A stretch of DNA of 64,000 bases, taken from assembly GCF_010500955.1 (NCBI RefSeq), contig NZ_QVMJ01000001.1:310001-374000 (forward strand), written 5' to 3'. This stretch comes from Bacteroides sp. 519. GTDB lineage: Bacteria > Bacteroidota > Bacteroidia > Bacteroidales > Bacteroidaceae. The notes under the pieces are model-generated. The model saw only the letters and a list, made by a program, of their open reading frames with translations. It was not told the origin of the DNA and did no database searches. Shown piece by piece: positions 1 to 7,944 of the stretch. The translations under genes and the position numbers were made by a program. Every line of letters begins with the position of its first letter. Position 1 is the first letter of the stretch.

Positions 1-8
1 TCAGTCCG

Positions 9-368
9 TTACTTGTTCTTTCTAAGATTTCTTCTTTCCTTAACATATAGCTTATGGTTTGTTACTAAATCGTTTAAACATTCTGAATTGCTCTTAATCA
101 GTCGTTCTTCCAGCATCCGTTTTATTTCTCCGATTTTGTAGAAATATCGACCCCGAATATTGGAATAGGCGATTGTGCCTGATACCCGAAGCCTTTGTAA
201 TGTTTTGTCGCTGATTTTTAAGAATGTGCAGACTTCGTAACTATCCACCCATATTTCATCTTCGTTTATATCTTCCGATTCCTGTTTGTTAAGGATATAA
301 TCTGCAATGGCGTTAATCTTTGCTTCCAATTCCTTAAATGCTTTTGATTCTATCGTTATGACATCCAT
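9..368 (-). CDS. Helix-turn-helix excisionase-like DNA-binding protein
   Basis: A 119-residue protein of the small HTH family found in Bacteroides conjugative transposons. The N-terminal half is an alpha-helical or coiled segment (residues 1-40). The middle (about 41-90) is a MerR/excisionase-type winged HTH with the typical pattern of a TLQRLR recognition helix followed by an IRGRYFY wing. Such proteins act as directionality factors or regulators of excision genes. It lies just downstream of an rteC gene on the same strand. Proteins of the same design occur at 13.3-13.9 kb and 51.0-51.6 kb, there as pairs; a partner may lie left of the window. Its direct target is unknown. Confidence 0.8.
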   Translation of the reverse strand: MDVITIESKAFKELEAKINAIADYILNKQESEDINEDEIWVDSYEVCTFLKISDKTLQRLRVSGTIAYSNIRGRYFYKIGEIKRMLEERLIKSNSECLNDLVTNHKLYVKERRNLRKNK

Positions 369-420
369 AATTGTAACTAATTGATTTGCTGCAAAGATGA
401 AGGGATAAAATCAAATAAAA

Positions 421-444
421 ACCACAGTTTTACCCACCTGTGGT
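421..444. promoter_or_regulatory. Dyad upstream of the HTH gene
   Basis: ACCACAG and CTGTGGT form a perfect 7-bp inverted repeat with a 10-bp spacer, 53-76 bp upstream of the HTH start. It is too short of T residues to be a simple terminator and may be an operator. The leader between it and the start (CTTTGCAGCAAATCAAT read leftward) closely matches the leader of the HTH gene ending at 51636. Confidence 0.35.
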
Positions 445-464
445 GAAATTTTTATTCAATAAAG

Positions 465-491
465 AAGGCGAAACATTGATAGCTTCGCCTT
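465..491 (-). terminator. Hairpin after rteC
   Basis: AAGGCGAA and TTCGCCTT form an 8-bp stem with an 11-base loop, 39 bases past the rteC stop. Read leftward it is followed by a moderately T-rich tract, fitting a terminator for the rteC transcript. Confidence 0.5.
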
Positions 492-529
492 TGGTAACTT
501 GCCAGTACCTCGTATCGGATTGACAGTAA

Positions 530-1381
530 TTAATCCTCTTCTTCCATCCGCCGAAGAAGATTCTTTTGTAGAATATCTAAATACCTTGTTCTGTTGATTT
601 TACGTCCCTTTATCTCCATGTATATGTGATAGAAGTCCCCCAAATCTATATTGAACATCTTTTCAAAATTCACAGCTATTGTTTTTATATCAGTATTTCC
701 CTTATCGAATGCACCGCAAGTATCAAAGGCGTAAATCAGTTCAACAAGCCCACGTTTTGAGCCTGTCCAAGTCATTTGACAACAAGAACCCTGATTCCTT
801 TTCCGAAGACCTTCATTTGTTAGTTCTTTTATCCTGTTCGTGAGGTAAATTTTAATTAACTCGTTGGCTAAAATTTTTGCGACCTTGAAATCATAACTGG
901 TGGAGAACTGTGGGTCTGAATCGAAAAAAGAATTATCTATAATCAAATGTATATCTGGCTTTCCACGAAGAAAGTATTTATCGTCAAGATAACAGGCATT
1001 TGTTCGGTAGTATTGATAAAAAGTGAGATTTTGATTGAAAAAAGTAGTGAGAGAATCTAATTCTGATACATAATATTGCGTTTGAACATCATCGCTTCCG
1101 GTAGGACGTTTTAACTCAATATTGTAAATGCTATTGTAATAGATTAATTTACTACTAATTTGAGGTTTCAAGTGTTTGAAAAACAATATTTCTTCTGAAT
1201 TATCCTGAAATTTATAATTCAATACGAACGACTTTAAATCAGAAATTATATCCTGTAAGTAATTAATTACTTTTTTACACACATGGAGAAAGTCGGATTC
1301 GTTTAATTCTATTGTTTGAATTTCCGAATCCATTTCCTGTAATAGATTGCTGAAATAGTCTTTTATTGTTATTTCTCCCAT
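530..1381 (-). CDS. rteC: RteC-family regulator (copy 1)
   Basis: A 283-residue protein of the RteC family. In CTnDOT, RteC is a winged-helix activator that switches on the excision operon after tetracycline induction through RteA/RteB. The diagnostic block near residues 135-175 (YFLRG, then DPQFSTSYDFKVAK) is shared with the second copy at 54880-55725; the two are clearly homologous but diverged. No rteA, rteB or tetQ is visible in the window, so the inducing signal cannot be read here. It sits between the HTH gene and the arsenic operon, all leftward. Its presence with a second RteC supports two separate elements. Confidence 0.88.
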   Translation of the reverse strand: MGEITIKDYFSNLLQEMDSEIQTIELNESDFLHVCKKVINYLQDIISDLKSFVLNYKFQDNSEEILFFKHLKPQISSKLIYYNSIYNIELKRPTGSDDVQTQYYVSELDSLTTFFNQNLTFYQYYRTNACYLDDKYFLRGKPDIHLIIDNSFFDSDPQFSTSYDFKVAKILANELIKIYLTNRIKELTNEGLRKRNQGSCCQMTWTGSKRGLVELIYAFDTCGAFDKGNTDIKTIAVNFEKMFNIDLGDFYHIYMEIKGRKINRTRYLDILQKNLLRRMEEED

Positions 1382-1456
1382 CGTAGTTATCGTTTTGATT
1401 CCTGATGATATATTTATTTTCTCATTTTCATATATTTTTATCTGTGATAAAACAGT

Positions 1457-1494
1457 AAGAACCTGAATCCGCTAAAAAACAGTTTCAGGTTCTT
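1457..1494. terminator. Terminator of the arsenic operon
   Basis: AAGAACCTGAA and TTCAGGTTCTT form a perfect 11-bp stem with a 16-base loop that is T-rich on the minus strand. It lies just past the arsA stop and would end the leftward ars transcript before rteC. Confidence 0.7.
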
Positions 1495-1557
1495 ATCTCA
1501 AAAAGGATAACTTACATAGAGAATAAGAAAATTCCTATTCCTTCCTGTTTTGTAGCA

Positions 1558-3276
1558 TTACACCTTTTCTTTCCATTCTATAACTGCAAAGTTTCCCTCT
1601 GAAATTTCCTTTACTTTATTAATCCATTGTACTTCGCTTAGTGCTTTGGCTTTAAGGAATGGACTATTCGTTGAAGTAAGCAGCAGACTGGAATTAACTA
1701 CCCACCATTTGTTTTTAATTCCGGCACGTTGTAAATCCTGTTGCAGCCTTTGTGCTTCAAATACAGGCGTTGTTTCGGGCAGAGTTACAATAACCACCTC
1801 TGTTTCCTTCTCATTCCGTAAACGAGGCAGCAGGTTTTGAACCGCAGGAGTAATATTTCCCTGTGTCCGTTCCACTTCTTTATGATAACTTTGAGTTGAA
1901 TCCAATAATAGCAACGTGTGTCCGGTAGGGGCAGTATCTATCACTACCACTTCATTATCCGCTTTGGCAACAATTTCGGCAAAGGAATTAAAAACAGCGA
2001 TTTCCTGTGTACAGGGCGAACGCAGGTCTTCTTCGATATAGCTTAAATCGGCATCACCCATTGTTTCCCTTGCTTTATCCAATACGTTTTTCTGATAAGC
2101 GGCAAGCACCGCTTTTTCGTCTATATGACTTACTGTAATACCATCTAATTTCGTTTCGATGAAGGACAGGTGATTGGCTGGGTCAGTTGTAGTCAAATGC
2201 ACTTTTACGCCTTTTTTAGCCAACCCACGAGCAATATTCCCGGCAATAGTAGTTTTGCCGACACCACCTTTACCCATCGTAAAAATTACACGCTTACCCG
2301 ATTGGTAGAGGTCTTCAATAACGCTGTCAATCGTATTGAAATCATCTTTTTCAATATGCGCTACATCGTTCTTTATGGTTACATCTGCATTCAGCATATT
2401 ACGGATATTATCAATACCCGTCATATTATAAGAACGAAGCGGAACTATGTATGTATTCAGTTTTAACAAGGCTGACGAACGGTTATTGAGTGCATTTTGT
2501 TGGCGTTCGTAAATCTGTTTGGAAATACTGTCGTTTGCATCGTAGTTTTCTAAAACTCCATTTATAATTAGATGCTGTGTTTCAATGCCTAAATCCAGCA
2601 GCTCATTAGATGAACGTTCGACCTCTTTCAAAGGACTTTCTTCCGGTCTGCTGACAAGGAAAAGTGTAGTTTGGGTTTTATCTGTCAGGGTAGCAACAGC
2701 ATTCTTATATACTTCTTTACGGTCTTCCAGTCCCGAAAGCTGTCCTAAACAAGATGCTCCGGTTGTATTTTCGGCAATAAAAGTGTTCCATGCCGATGGC
2801 AGTTGAAGCATTCGCAGGGTATGTCCGGTAGGTGCAGTATCAAAGATGATATAGTCGAATCCCCTGCGCTTTTCTTCGTTGGTAATAAAGTCGGAGAACT
2901 CATTAAAAGCTGCAATTTCAACGGTACACGAACCTGAAAGCTGTTCTTCCATATTGGTAATAACACTTTCGGGTAATTTCCCACGATAAGGGGCGATAAC
3001 TGATTCCCGGTATTCGGCTGCTGCCTGTTCCGGGTCAAGATTGACTACTGTAAGGTTTGGAACTTCTTTAATAGCTGTTCCCTTATTGTCTAACGGCATA
3101 TCAAATACATCCTGTAAATTGGATGCAGGGTCGGTACTTATCAAAAGTACCTTATTACTGTTATCAGCGAGATTCACTGCCGTAGCACAGGCGATGGATG
3201 TTTTCCCAACGCCACCTTTACCCGTGAAGAATATATACTGGGTAAGTTTTTCGTTTGCCGGATTATACTTTTTCAT
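1558..3276 (-). CDS. arsA: Arsenite efflux pump ATPase ArsA
   Basis: A 572-residue cytosolic ATPase that energises arsenite export through the membrane permease. It has the two tandem nucleotide-binding halves of the family, each with a GKGGVGKT P-loop (near residues 19-26 and 335-342) and a DTAPTGHTL signature. Cysteines in SGSCTVEIAAF and SPCTQEIAVF match the metal-binding cysteines of ArsA. It is the last gene of the ars operon. Here the partner is an Acr3-type carrier rather than ArsB, so whether ArsA docks to it is inferred from operon membership. Confidence 0.96.
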   Translation of the reverse strand: MKKYNPANEKLTQYIFFTGKGGVGKTSIACATAVNLADNSNKVLLISTDPASNLQDVFDMPLDNKGTAIKEVPNLTVVNLDPEQAAAEYRESVIAPYRGKLPESVITNMEEQLSGSCTVEIAAFNEFSDFITNEEKRRGFDYIIFDTAPTGHTLRMLQLPSAWNTFIAENTTGASCLGQLSGLEDRKEVYKNAVATLTDKTQTTLFLVSRPEESPLKEVERSSNELLDLGIETQHLIINGVLENYDANDSISKQIYERQQNALNNRSSALLKLNTYIVPLRSYNMTGIDNIRNMLNADVTIKNDVAHIEKDDFNTIDSVIEDLYQSGKRVIFTMGKGGVGKTTIAGNIARGLAKKGVKVHLTTTDPANHLSFIETKLDGITVSHIDEKAVLAAYQKNVLDKARETMGDADLSYIEEDLRSPCTQEIAVFNSFAEIVAKADNEVVVIDTAPTGHTLLLLDSTQSYHKEVERTQGNITPAVQNLLPRLRNEKETEVVIVTLPETTPVFEAQRLQQDLQRAGIKNKWWVVNSSLLLTSTNSPFLKAKALSEVQWINKVKEISEGNFAVIEWKEKV

Positions 3277-3376
3277 ATCTATATCTGTTTTATGGTTACA
3301 ATCTGGGATGTAAACATCCTGTTCTACCTATTTTTACAGATAGAATAAATTGTTGTAAACCTGATTATTGTTACTG

Positions 3377-3730
3377 TTATTTCTTAACGGTCAAGTCCTC
3401 TTCGGGGACATTTAACCATTCTGCAATCTGCTTATTTGAGGGGTATTGCTTTGTCAGAACGACTTCACCGTCCAGTGTTGTGATAGGAAGCACTTCTGCC
3501 GATTCTTTCATCAGGTATTCGTTGATTTTCTTGTTATCAACATAAACCTGCGGATGGTCACGCAAATTAAAGCGTTCGATGATAACGCCTTTCTTTTTCA
3601 GGCTTTCGATAACAACTGCTATCCGCATTAATTCAGGGTCTATATTTACCCCACATAGTCCGGTAGGACAACACAATGCCGGGTCGTATATCTTTACGGC
3701 TTTCCGGGTATCTAACTTTAAATCAACCAT
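3377..3730 (-). CDS. arsD: Arsenite metallochaperone ArsD
   Basis: A 117-residue ArsD. The family hands As(III) to ArsA and weakly represses the operon. The conserved metal-binding cysteines are seen in the CCPTGLCG motif (residues 20-27 counted from this start). The C-terminal vicinal cysteine pairs of plasmid R773 ArsD are absent, as in many shorter homologues. It sits between the thioredoxin-like gene and arsA, with about 100 bp before arsA. Confidence 0.93.
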   Translation of the reverse strand: MVDLKLDTRKAVKIYDPALCCPTGLCGVNIDPELMRIAVVIESLKKKGVIIERFNLRDHPQVYVDNKKINEYLMKESAEVLPITTLDGEVVLTKQYPSNKQIAEWLNVPEEDLTVKK

Positions 3731-3741
3731 ATCATTTTTAT

Positions 3742-3975
3742 TTATTCTGTTACTAATTTCTTTATCTCTTCTTCGGATGGTACATATCCTTTTATTTTCA
3801 CTTCACCGTCCACAACGATAGCGGGTAACGACATAATGTTATACTTCACTATCTCCAGTATATCTTCTTCTTTCTTCAAAGTAGCTTTACTGTTCGTGTC
3901 GGCAATTACTTTGGCAACCCTGTTATACGTGGTTTTGCAATTTGCACATCCAGTGCCTAATACTATAATTTCCAT
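3742..3975 (-). CDS. Small thioredoxin-fold protein (ArsE-like)
   Basis: A 77-residue redox-active disulfide protein with a CANC active site at residues 10-13, a cis-proline region (MSLPAIVVDGE) and no signal peptide. It belongs to the glutaredoxin-like mini-thioredoxins that accompany ArsF and ArsG in organoarsenical operons. It probably supplies or relays electrons for arsenical reduction. Only 11 bp separate it from arsG and from arsD, so all are co-transcribed. Assigning it as ArsE is from context. Confidence 0.8.
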   Translation of the reverse strand: MEIIVLGTGCANCKTTYNRVAKVIADTNSKATLKKEEDILEIVKYNIMSLPAIVVDGEVKIKGYVPSEEEIKKLVTE

Positions 3976-3986
3976 TTTCGTTCTCT

Positions 3987-4688
3987 TTAAATATTTGTAA
4001 TGATATAATAAACACCTACGATGATAAAGATGGCAGCTACTATCCGCTTAAACCATACCTGAAAGGTTTTCATATTATTGTAGAACTTTCCGACATTCCC
4101 GATACTATATGCCAATAACCAAGCGATGATTATTACAGGTAACCCGGTGGCAATAGCAAATACCGGAGGAAGTAATAATCCTGATGGGCTGGCTATCGTC
4201 ATAGGTATAAGCACCCCGAAGTAAAGAACTCCGCTATATGGACAAAAAGCCAAAGCAAACACAACTCCCATCAAAAAGGCATTCCAGTAATTCCGTTTAT
4301 TTGGCTTATTTTCCAATCCTGATGTAAGTTTATTCATTCCATTAAACTTGAATTTTATTACATCGAGCATTAAGATTCCTACTATAACTAATGCTATCCC
4401 CAGCCAAAATCCACCGATATTTTGAAGAAACCTTGCTATCTGAAACTGACTTGCTCCGAAATAGAAGATAGTTCCAAGAGCCGTATAAGAAAACATCCTG
4501 CCAAGAGTATAGAAAACCCCGTTAAGCAATACCCGCCTTTTGTCGGCAATATCCTTGCTTAAATAAGCCGTAGCCGTAATGTTGGTAGCCAACGGACAAG
4601 GACTTATTGCAGTCATTAAGCCGAGCAAGAATGCCGTCAGTAGTGGGAAATTAGACCCATCGACAAGATTTTGTAAAAACTCCATCAT
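3987..4688 (-). CDS. arsG: ArsG-type (CcdA-like) membrane permease
   Basis: A 233-residue integral membrane protein with about six hydrophobic segments and the CcdA/DsbD-type cysteine motifs SPCPLATN (residues about 30-37) and FCPYSGVLY (about 148-156). Annotated relatives are called aromatic aminobenzylarsenical efflux permeases (ArsG). The CcdA-like cysteines also allow an electron-transfer role across the membrane to ArsF. It is flanked by arsF (5 bp gap) and the thioredoxin gene. Confidence 0.82.
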   Translation of the reverse strand: MMEFLQNLVDGSNFPLLTAFLLGLMTAISPCPLATNITATAYLSKDIADKRRVLLNGVFYTLGRMFSYTALGTIFYFGASQFQIARFLQNIGGFWLGIALVIVGILMLDVIKFKFNGMNKLTSGLENKPNKRNYWNAFLMGVVFALAFCPYSGVLYFGVLIPMTIASPSGLLLPPVFAIATGLPVIIIAWLLAYSIGNVGKFYNNMKTFQVWFKRIVAAIFIIVGVYYIITNI

Positions 4689-4693
4689 AGGTA

Positions 4694-5128
4694 TTATAGC
4701 CTTGCGTTTACTTCTTTCTTAATCAGTTCTGTAAGCACGTCAGGAGTATTGACAGCATTGGCGAAACCTTCTTTTGTCAGGTCGATATAATTATCGCCTT
4801 TTTCAATGATAAGGGCATTCCACGTAATCTCATACTTCTCTACCAGTTTAGCATTTGCTTTATCTTCCGTGTTTATCTCTACAAAACGGACTTTCTTGTT
4901 ATCAGCAAAAGCCTTTTCGATAGTTTCTTTAGTTACTTTCTCAACTGCCATACAGGTTTTACAGCGTTGCTTTCCGTGAAAATAATACACGTTTACCACA
5001 GAAGCATCTGCAACTTGTTCTTTAGCTGCCGTTTCAGATTCAGCAGCTTGTCCGTTTTTCTTTTGTGTATTACCACCACAAGCAACCAGCAATACAGCAA
5101 AAAGTCCGATTAAAATACATTTCTTCAT
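4694..5128 (-). CDS. arsF: ArsF-family thioredoxin-like lipoprotein
   Basis: A 144-residue exported protein. The signal peptide ends in a lipobox LLVACGG (Cys 17), so it is probably anchored in the envelope. The mature part has a thioredoxin-like fold start with a CKTC motif (YFHGKQRCKTC) expected of a redox active site. Relatives are named nitrophenyl compound nitroreductase subunit ArsF, from the arsEFG system that reduces nitro-aromatic arsenicals such as roxarsone. Substrate is inferred from the family name and its arsG neighbour. Confidence 0.8.
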   Translation of the reverse strand: MKKCILIGLFAVLLVACGGNTQKKNGQAAESETAAKEQVADASVVNVYYFHGKQRCKTCMAVEKVTKETIEKAFADNKKVRFVEINTEDKANAKLVEKYEITWNALIIEKGDNYIDLTKEGFANAVNTPDVLTELIKKEVNARL

Positions 5129-5158
5129 ACATTGTCTTTTTATTGGTTTGTACTATGT

Positions 5159-6193
5159 TTATTTATAATATTTCTTCCGAAGCCAAAATGCTAAGTTTAC
5201 CAACAGGATTAATACCGGGACTTCGACCAAAGGCCCGACTACTCCGGCGAAGGCTTGCCCGCTATGTAATCCGAATACACCGATTGCCACTGCGATAGCC
5301 AGTTCAAAATTGTTTCCGGTTGCAGTAAAGGCAATCGAAGCATTTTTATCATAAGAAGCCCCCATAAGCTTACCAGCGAAGAAGCTAAGCAAGAACATCA
5401 CCACAAAGTAGATAAGCAACGGTATAGCTATGCGAACAACATCCATTGGTATTTGCACAATCAGTTCACCTTTCAGGCTGAACATAAGGATGATAGTAAA
5501 CAGCAGTGCTATTAAAGTTATAGGGGATATTTTAGGGATGAACTTTTCTTTATACCATTGTTCTCCTTTTAATTTAACCAATATAAATCGGCTTAATATT
5601 CCCATCAAGAAAGGAATACCTAAGTAGATGGCAACCGTTTCGGCAATCGTACCGATAGAAATATCAACGATAGCCCCTTCAAACCCGAATAGGGGAGGAA
5701 GTTTTGTAACAAATAACCAAGCGTAGAAGCTGTAAAAGAACACTTGAAAGATACTGTTTAAGGCTACTAATCCTGCACCGTATTCCGTATTTCCTTCTGC
5801 CAAATCATTCCAAACGAGTACCATTGCTATACAGCGTGCTAATCCAATAAGAATTACACCTACCATATATTCCGGGTAATCGTGTAAGAAGATAATGGCA
5901 AGTAAAAACATTAATACTGGCCCGATAATCCAGTTCAGGATTAACGAGACGGATAATATTTTTACGTTTTTGAAAACTTTCGGTAATTGTTTGTAATCGA
6001 CTTTTGCCAATGGTGGGTACATCATTAAGATTAAACCGATAGCTAAAGGGATGTTTGTAGTTCCACTGGATAATGAATCTATCGTAGTGCTGAATGATGG
6101 GAAAAAGTAACCCAGCCCAACCCCGATAGCCATTGCCAAAAATATCCAAAGAGTGAGATTCTTATCTAAAAAACTCATTTTCTTCTTACTCAT
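5159..6193 (-). CDS. acr3: Arsenite efflux carrier Acr3
   Basis: A 344-residue, ten-helix arsenite permease of the Acr3 (BASS superfamily) type. The two residues known to be needed for transport are visible: the cysteine in ARCIAMV and the glutamate in GPLVEVPV. It exports As(III) made by ArsC. Its start overlaps the arsC stop by 8 bases, a sign of coupled translation. Confidence 0.95.
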   Translation of the reverse strand: MSKKKMSFLDKNLTLWIFLAMAIGVGLGYFFPSFSTTIDSLSSGTTNIPLAIGLILMMYPPLAKVDYKQLPKVFKNVKILSVSLILNWIIGPVLMFLLAIIFLHDYPEYMVGVILIGLARCIAMVLVWNDLAEGNTEYGAGLVALNSIFQVFFYSFYAWLFVTKLPPLFGFEGAIVDISIGTIAETVAIYLGIPFLMGILSRFILVKLKGEQWYKEKFIPKISPITLIALLFTIILMFSLKGELIVQIPMDVVRIAIPLLIYFVVMFLLSFFAGKLMGASYDKNASIAFTATGNNFELAIAVAIGVFGLHSGQAFAGVVGPLVEVPVLILLVNLAFWLRKKYYK

Positions 6194-6611
6194 TGCTTTT
6201 TATTTTTTCGATATATAGTTTGTAAAATGCTTTTTTTATTTCGTCCCTTACCCGAATAAATTCAGAGTGGATAAATTCAGGCGAACCTGTTGCTTCTGAT
6301 GGGTCTTCAAATCCTATGTGCAAACGATTCTTTACATTACCGGAAAAGGTAGGGCAACTTTCATTTGCACCACCACAAACCGTAATAACATAGTCCCATT
6401 CTTCATTCAGGTATTTATCTACATTATCGGATGTATGGTGCGAAATATCTATTCCGGCATCTTTCATAACTTCCACTGCTTGAGGATTTAATTTTCCACT
6501 TGCTTTTGTCCCTGCTGAATATACTTTCAGTGATGGGTCGAAAGACTGTAAAAAACCATGTGCCATTTGACTTCGACAACTGTTACCTGTACATAGAATC
6601 AGTATTTTCAT
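6186..6611 (-). CDS. arsC: Thioredoxin-coupled arsenate reductase
   Basis: A 141-residue reductase of the low-molecular-weight phosphatase type that turns As(V) into As(III). The P-loop CTGNSCRS (Cys 8 to Arg 14) and the later redox cysteine region [10 protein letters not shown] match the thioredoxin-linked ArsC family. It has the usual length. It precedes acr3 and follows the acetyltransferase with a 4 bp gap. Confidence 0.95.
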   Translation of the reverse strand: MKILILCTGNSCRSQMAHGFLQSFDPSLKVYSAGTKASGKLNPQAVEVMKDAGIDISHHTSDNVDKYLNEEWDYVITVCGGANESCPTFSGNVKNRLHIGFEDPSEATGSPEFIHSEFIRVRDEIKKAFYKLYIEKIKSNE

Positions 6612-6615
6612 AGCT

Positions 6616-7110
6616 TCAATTATTTAGGTTTAGCAACCAATGACCGACATCCCGCCATTGATTAAATTTCCATCCTATTTCTTTCATGTGTGAAGCTTGC
6701 TTGAATCCAAATTTCTCGTGCAACTTCACACTACCTTCATTTGGAATACAAATTCCAGCAATTAACACATGGATATTTTTTTTATCTAAGTTTTGGAATA
6801 GATGGTTGTATAACACTGTTCCAAATCCTTTTCCGGTATGGTCTTTATCTAAATAAATTGTAACCTCTTTTGTAGATGAATAAGCACACCTGCCATTCCA
6901 TTTGTGGATGTAATAGTATCCTACTATATTACCATTGATTTCTCCGACATAATAGGAAAATCCGGAATCAATAATCTCACTGATACGTCCTTTCATTTCT
7001 TCTACTGAAACAGGAGCAGTTTCAAATGTTACAGCCGTATTCTCAATGTAATAGTTATATATTTCACAAATCCTACGGGCGTCTTCTAATTTTACTTTTC
7101 TAATTTTCAT
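6616..7110 (-). CDS. arsN: GNAT acetyltransferase (ArsN1-like)
   Basis: A 164-residue N-acetyltransferase closely patterned on phosphinothricin acetyltransferases, with the acetyl-CoA loop in TGKGFGTVLY and a C-terminal GWKFNQWRDVGHW block. ArsN1 enzymes acetylate the antibiotic arsinothricin or related glutamate analogues. First gene after arsR in the operon. The organoarsenical target is inferred from operon position; activity on phosphinothricin itself is an alternative. Confidence 0.8.
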   Translation of the reverse strand: MKIRKVKLEDARRICEIYNYYIENTAVTFETAPVSVEEMKGRISEIIDSGFSYYVGEINGNIVGYYYIHKWNGRCAYSSTKEVTIYLDKDHTGKGFGTVLYNHLFQNLDKKNIHVLIAGICIPNEGSVKLHEKFGFKQASHMKEIGWKFNQWRDVGHWLLNLNN

Positions 7111-7146
7111 ATCACTTTATTTATCTGAACACACCAAACGAATGTA

Positions 7147-7164
7147 GTTCGCCAAACAACGAAC
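7147..7164. promoter_or_regulatory. Second ArsR-type operator, between arsR and arsN
   Basis: GTTCG, 8 bp, CGAAC. The core TTCGCCAAACAACGAA differs at only two of 16 positions from the dyad in the arsR promoter (7531-7546). It lies in the 79-bp gap before arsN, so ArsR may bind twice, or repress an internal promoter of the downstream genes. No good promoter box is seen here. Confidence 0.6.
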
Positions 7165-7189
7165 GTCTGTCGGAAAAAATATATGCTGA

Positions 7190-7507
7190 TTAACAGCATA
7201 CATCTTTTACATATACATTAAAAAGGTCTGCAAATAACTTTCGGGCTATTTCCCAGTTCTCCTTATTGATACAATACCTCACTTTCGGGGTTTCGATTTC
7301 TCCCTGAATTAAGCCCGCATCTTTGAGTTCTTTTAAGTGCTGTGATACGGTCGCTTTAGCTATCGGAAGTTCATCGTGAATATCCCCAAAGAAACAACTT
7401 TCCTGCGATGCTAAAAATAGCAGTATCGCAATTCGAGTAGGATGTCCCATTGCTTTTGCAAAGCGGGCAACTAATTCCTGTTCTTCAATGTCATTCTTAA
7501 TCTTCAC
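7190..7507 (-). CDS. arsR: ArsR/SmtB-family arsenic-responsive repressor
   Basis: A winged-helix repressor with the recognition helix [11 protein letters not shown] place the start at the GTG at 7507 rather than the upstream in-frame start at 7561: a strong ribosome site AAAGGAGATA lies just before it, and the upstream residues would come from the operator-promoter. Possible arsenite ligands are Cys in QESCFFGD and the C-terminal Cys pair (DVCC); the classic ELCVCDL motif is not present. First gene of the leftward operon and probably autoregulated. Confidence 0.93.
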   Translation of the reverse strand: MKIKNDIEEQELVARFAKAMGHPTRIAILLFLASQESCFFGDIHDELPIAKATVSQHLKELKDAGLIQGEIETPKVRYCINKENWEIARKLFADLFNVYVKDVCC

Positions 7508-7534
7508 AATTCTATCTCCTTTATTTGTTGTTCG

Positions 7535-7566
7535 CAAAACTACGAACAATATTTCAAACAAACAAA
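7535..7566 (-). promoter_or_regulatory. arsR promoter with embedded operator
   Basis: Leftward promoter of Bacteroides type: TTTG (7566-7563), a 20-bp spacer, and TAGTTTTG (7542-7535). The dyad TTGTTCG / CGAACAA (7528-7549) covers the -7 box, so ArsR bound here would block RNA polymerase directly. Confidence 0.75.
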
Positions 7567-7580
7567 TTTTTCTGCATTTT

Positions 7581-7630
7581 TTAGTGCAAGGTGCAAGTAT
7601 CTATATAGATAGGCTTGCACCTTGCACTAA
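7581..7630. repeat. Long perfect inverted repeat
   Basis: TTAGTGCAAGGTGCAAG (7581-7597) and its exact complement (7614-7630) form 17-bp arms. Each arm contains a direct duplication of GTGCAAG. The 16-bp centre holds a further palindrome, ATCTATATAGAT. It lies upstream of the arsR promoter and before the putative small RNA. It could insulate the operon as a terminator, bind a protein, or mark an element end. Confidence 0.8.
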
Positions 7631-7655
7631 CGCTAAAGCATTGAGGACTAAATAA

Positions 7656-7686
7656 TTTGCAAATATGAAATTTATATGTATCTTTG
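7656..7686 (+). promoter_or_regulatory. Bacteroides-type promoter, rightward
   Basis: TTTG (7656-7659), a 19-bp spacer and TATCTTTG (7679-7686) match the consensus exactly. No open reading frame of useful length starts before the terminator at 7877, so the transcript is probably non-coding. Confidence 0.7.
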
Positions 7687-7826
7687 AACCCATGATATAT
7701 GCAGAAGAGCATAGGTCAAAGGTGGACAAATAAGGCTATTTAATTTGTGCCTATTTCGTTACCGATTACAAGTTTGGAAAAATAAAAGCATTGACTTTTA
7801 AGCATATAAGGGGGAAGGTTCACCGA

Positions 7827-7839
7827 CCTCTCTCTCCGC
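7827..7839 (+). other. tRNA-Ser 3'-end-like block, candidate attachment core
   Basis: CCTCTCTCTCCGC resembles the acceptor-stem end of Bacteroidales tRNA-Ser. From memory it differs at one position from the 13-bp core used by the mobilizable unit NBU2. There is no matching 5' half of a tRNA upstream, so this is not a tRNA gene. It stands about 270 bp before a tandem integrase pair, where an att site is expected. I did not find a second copy in the window. Confidence 0.4.
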
Positions 7840-7876
7840 TGGAAGGCTAAGCCAAGAGCAGCCAAAAAGCAGACAA

Positions 7877-7909
7877 GTCCTACAAATCAATGATTTGTGG
7901 GACTTTTTT
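7877..7909 (+). terminator. Strong intrinsic terminator
   Basis: GTCCTACAAATCA pairs with TGATTTGTGGGAC (13 bp with one T-G pair), followed by six T residues. It closes the putative small RNA and isolates the integrase region from upstream transcription. Confidence 0.8.
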
Positions 7910-7944
7910 CGTTTAAGAGTGTCTGGGTGTAAAGCCATAAAAAA

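Larger units (their letters stand above)
7693..7909 (+). ncRNA. Putative small RNA of about 215 nt
   Basis: Bounded by a consensus promoter (7656-7686) and a strong intrinsic terminator (7877-7909). The interior shows small complementary segments (GGCT/AGCC; GCTG/CAGC near 7839-7863) but no family I recognise: it does not carry the tmRNA, 6S, SRP or RNase P signatures. The longest ATG frame is about a dozen codons. It contains the tRNA-Ser-like block at 7827-7839, so an alternative is that this is merely an integration scar with read-through signals. Confidence 0.4.

Noticed and set aside
7755-7842. A tRNA-Ser gene
   Set aside because: Only the last bases match a tRNA-Ser end. There is no complementary 5' acceptor strand, anticodon arm or canonical T-loop in the 88 bases before it.
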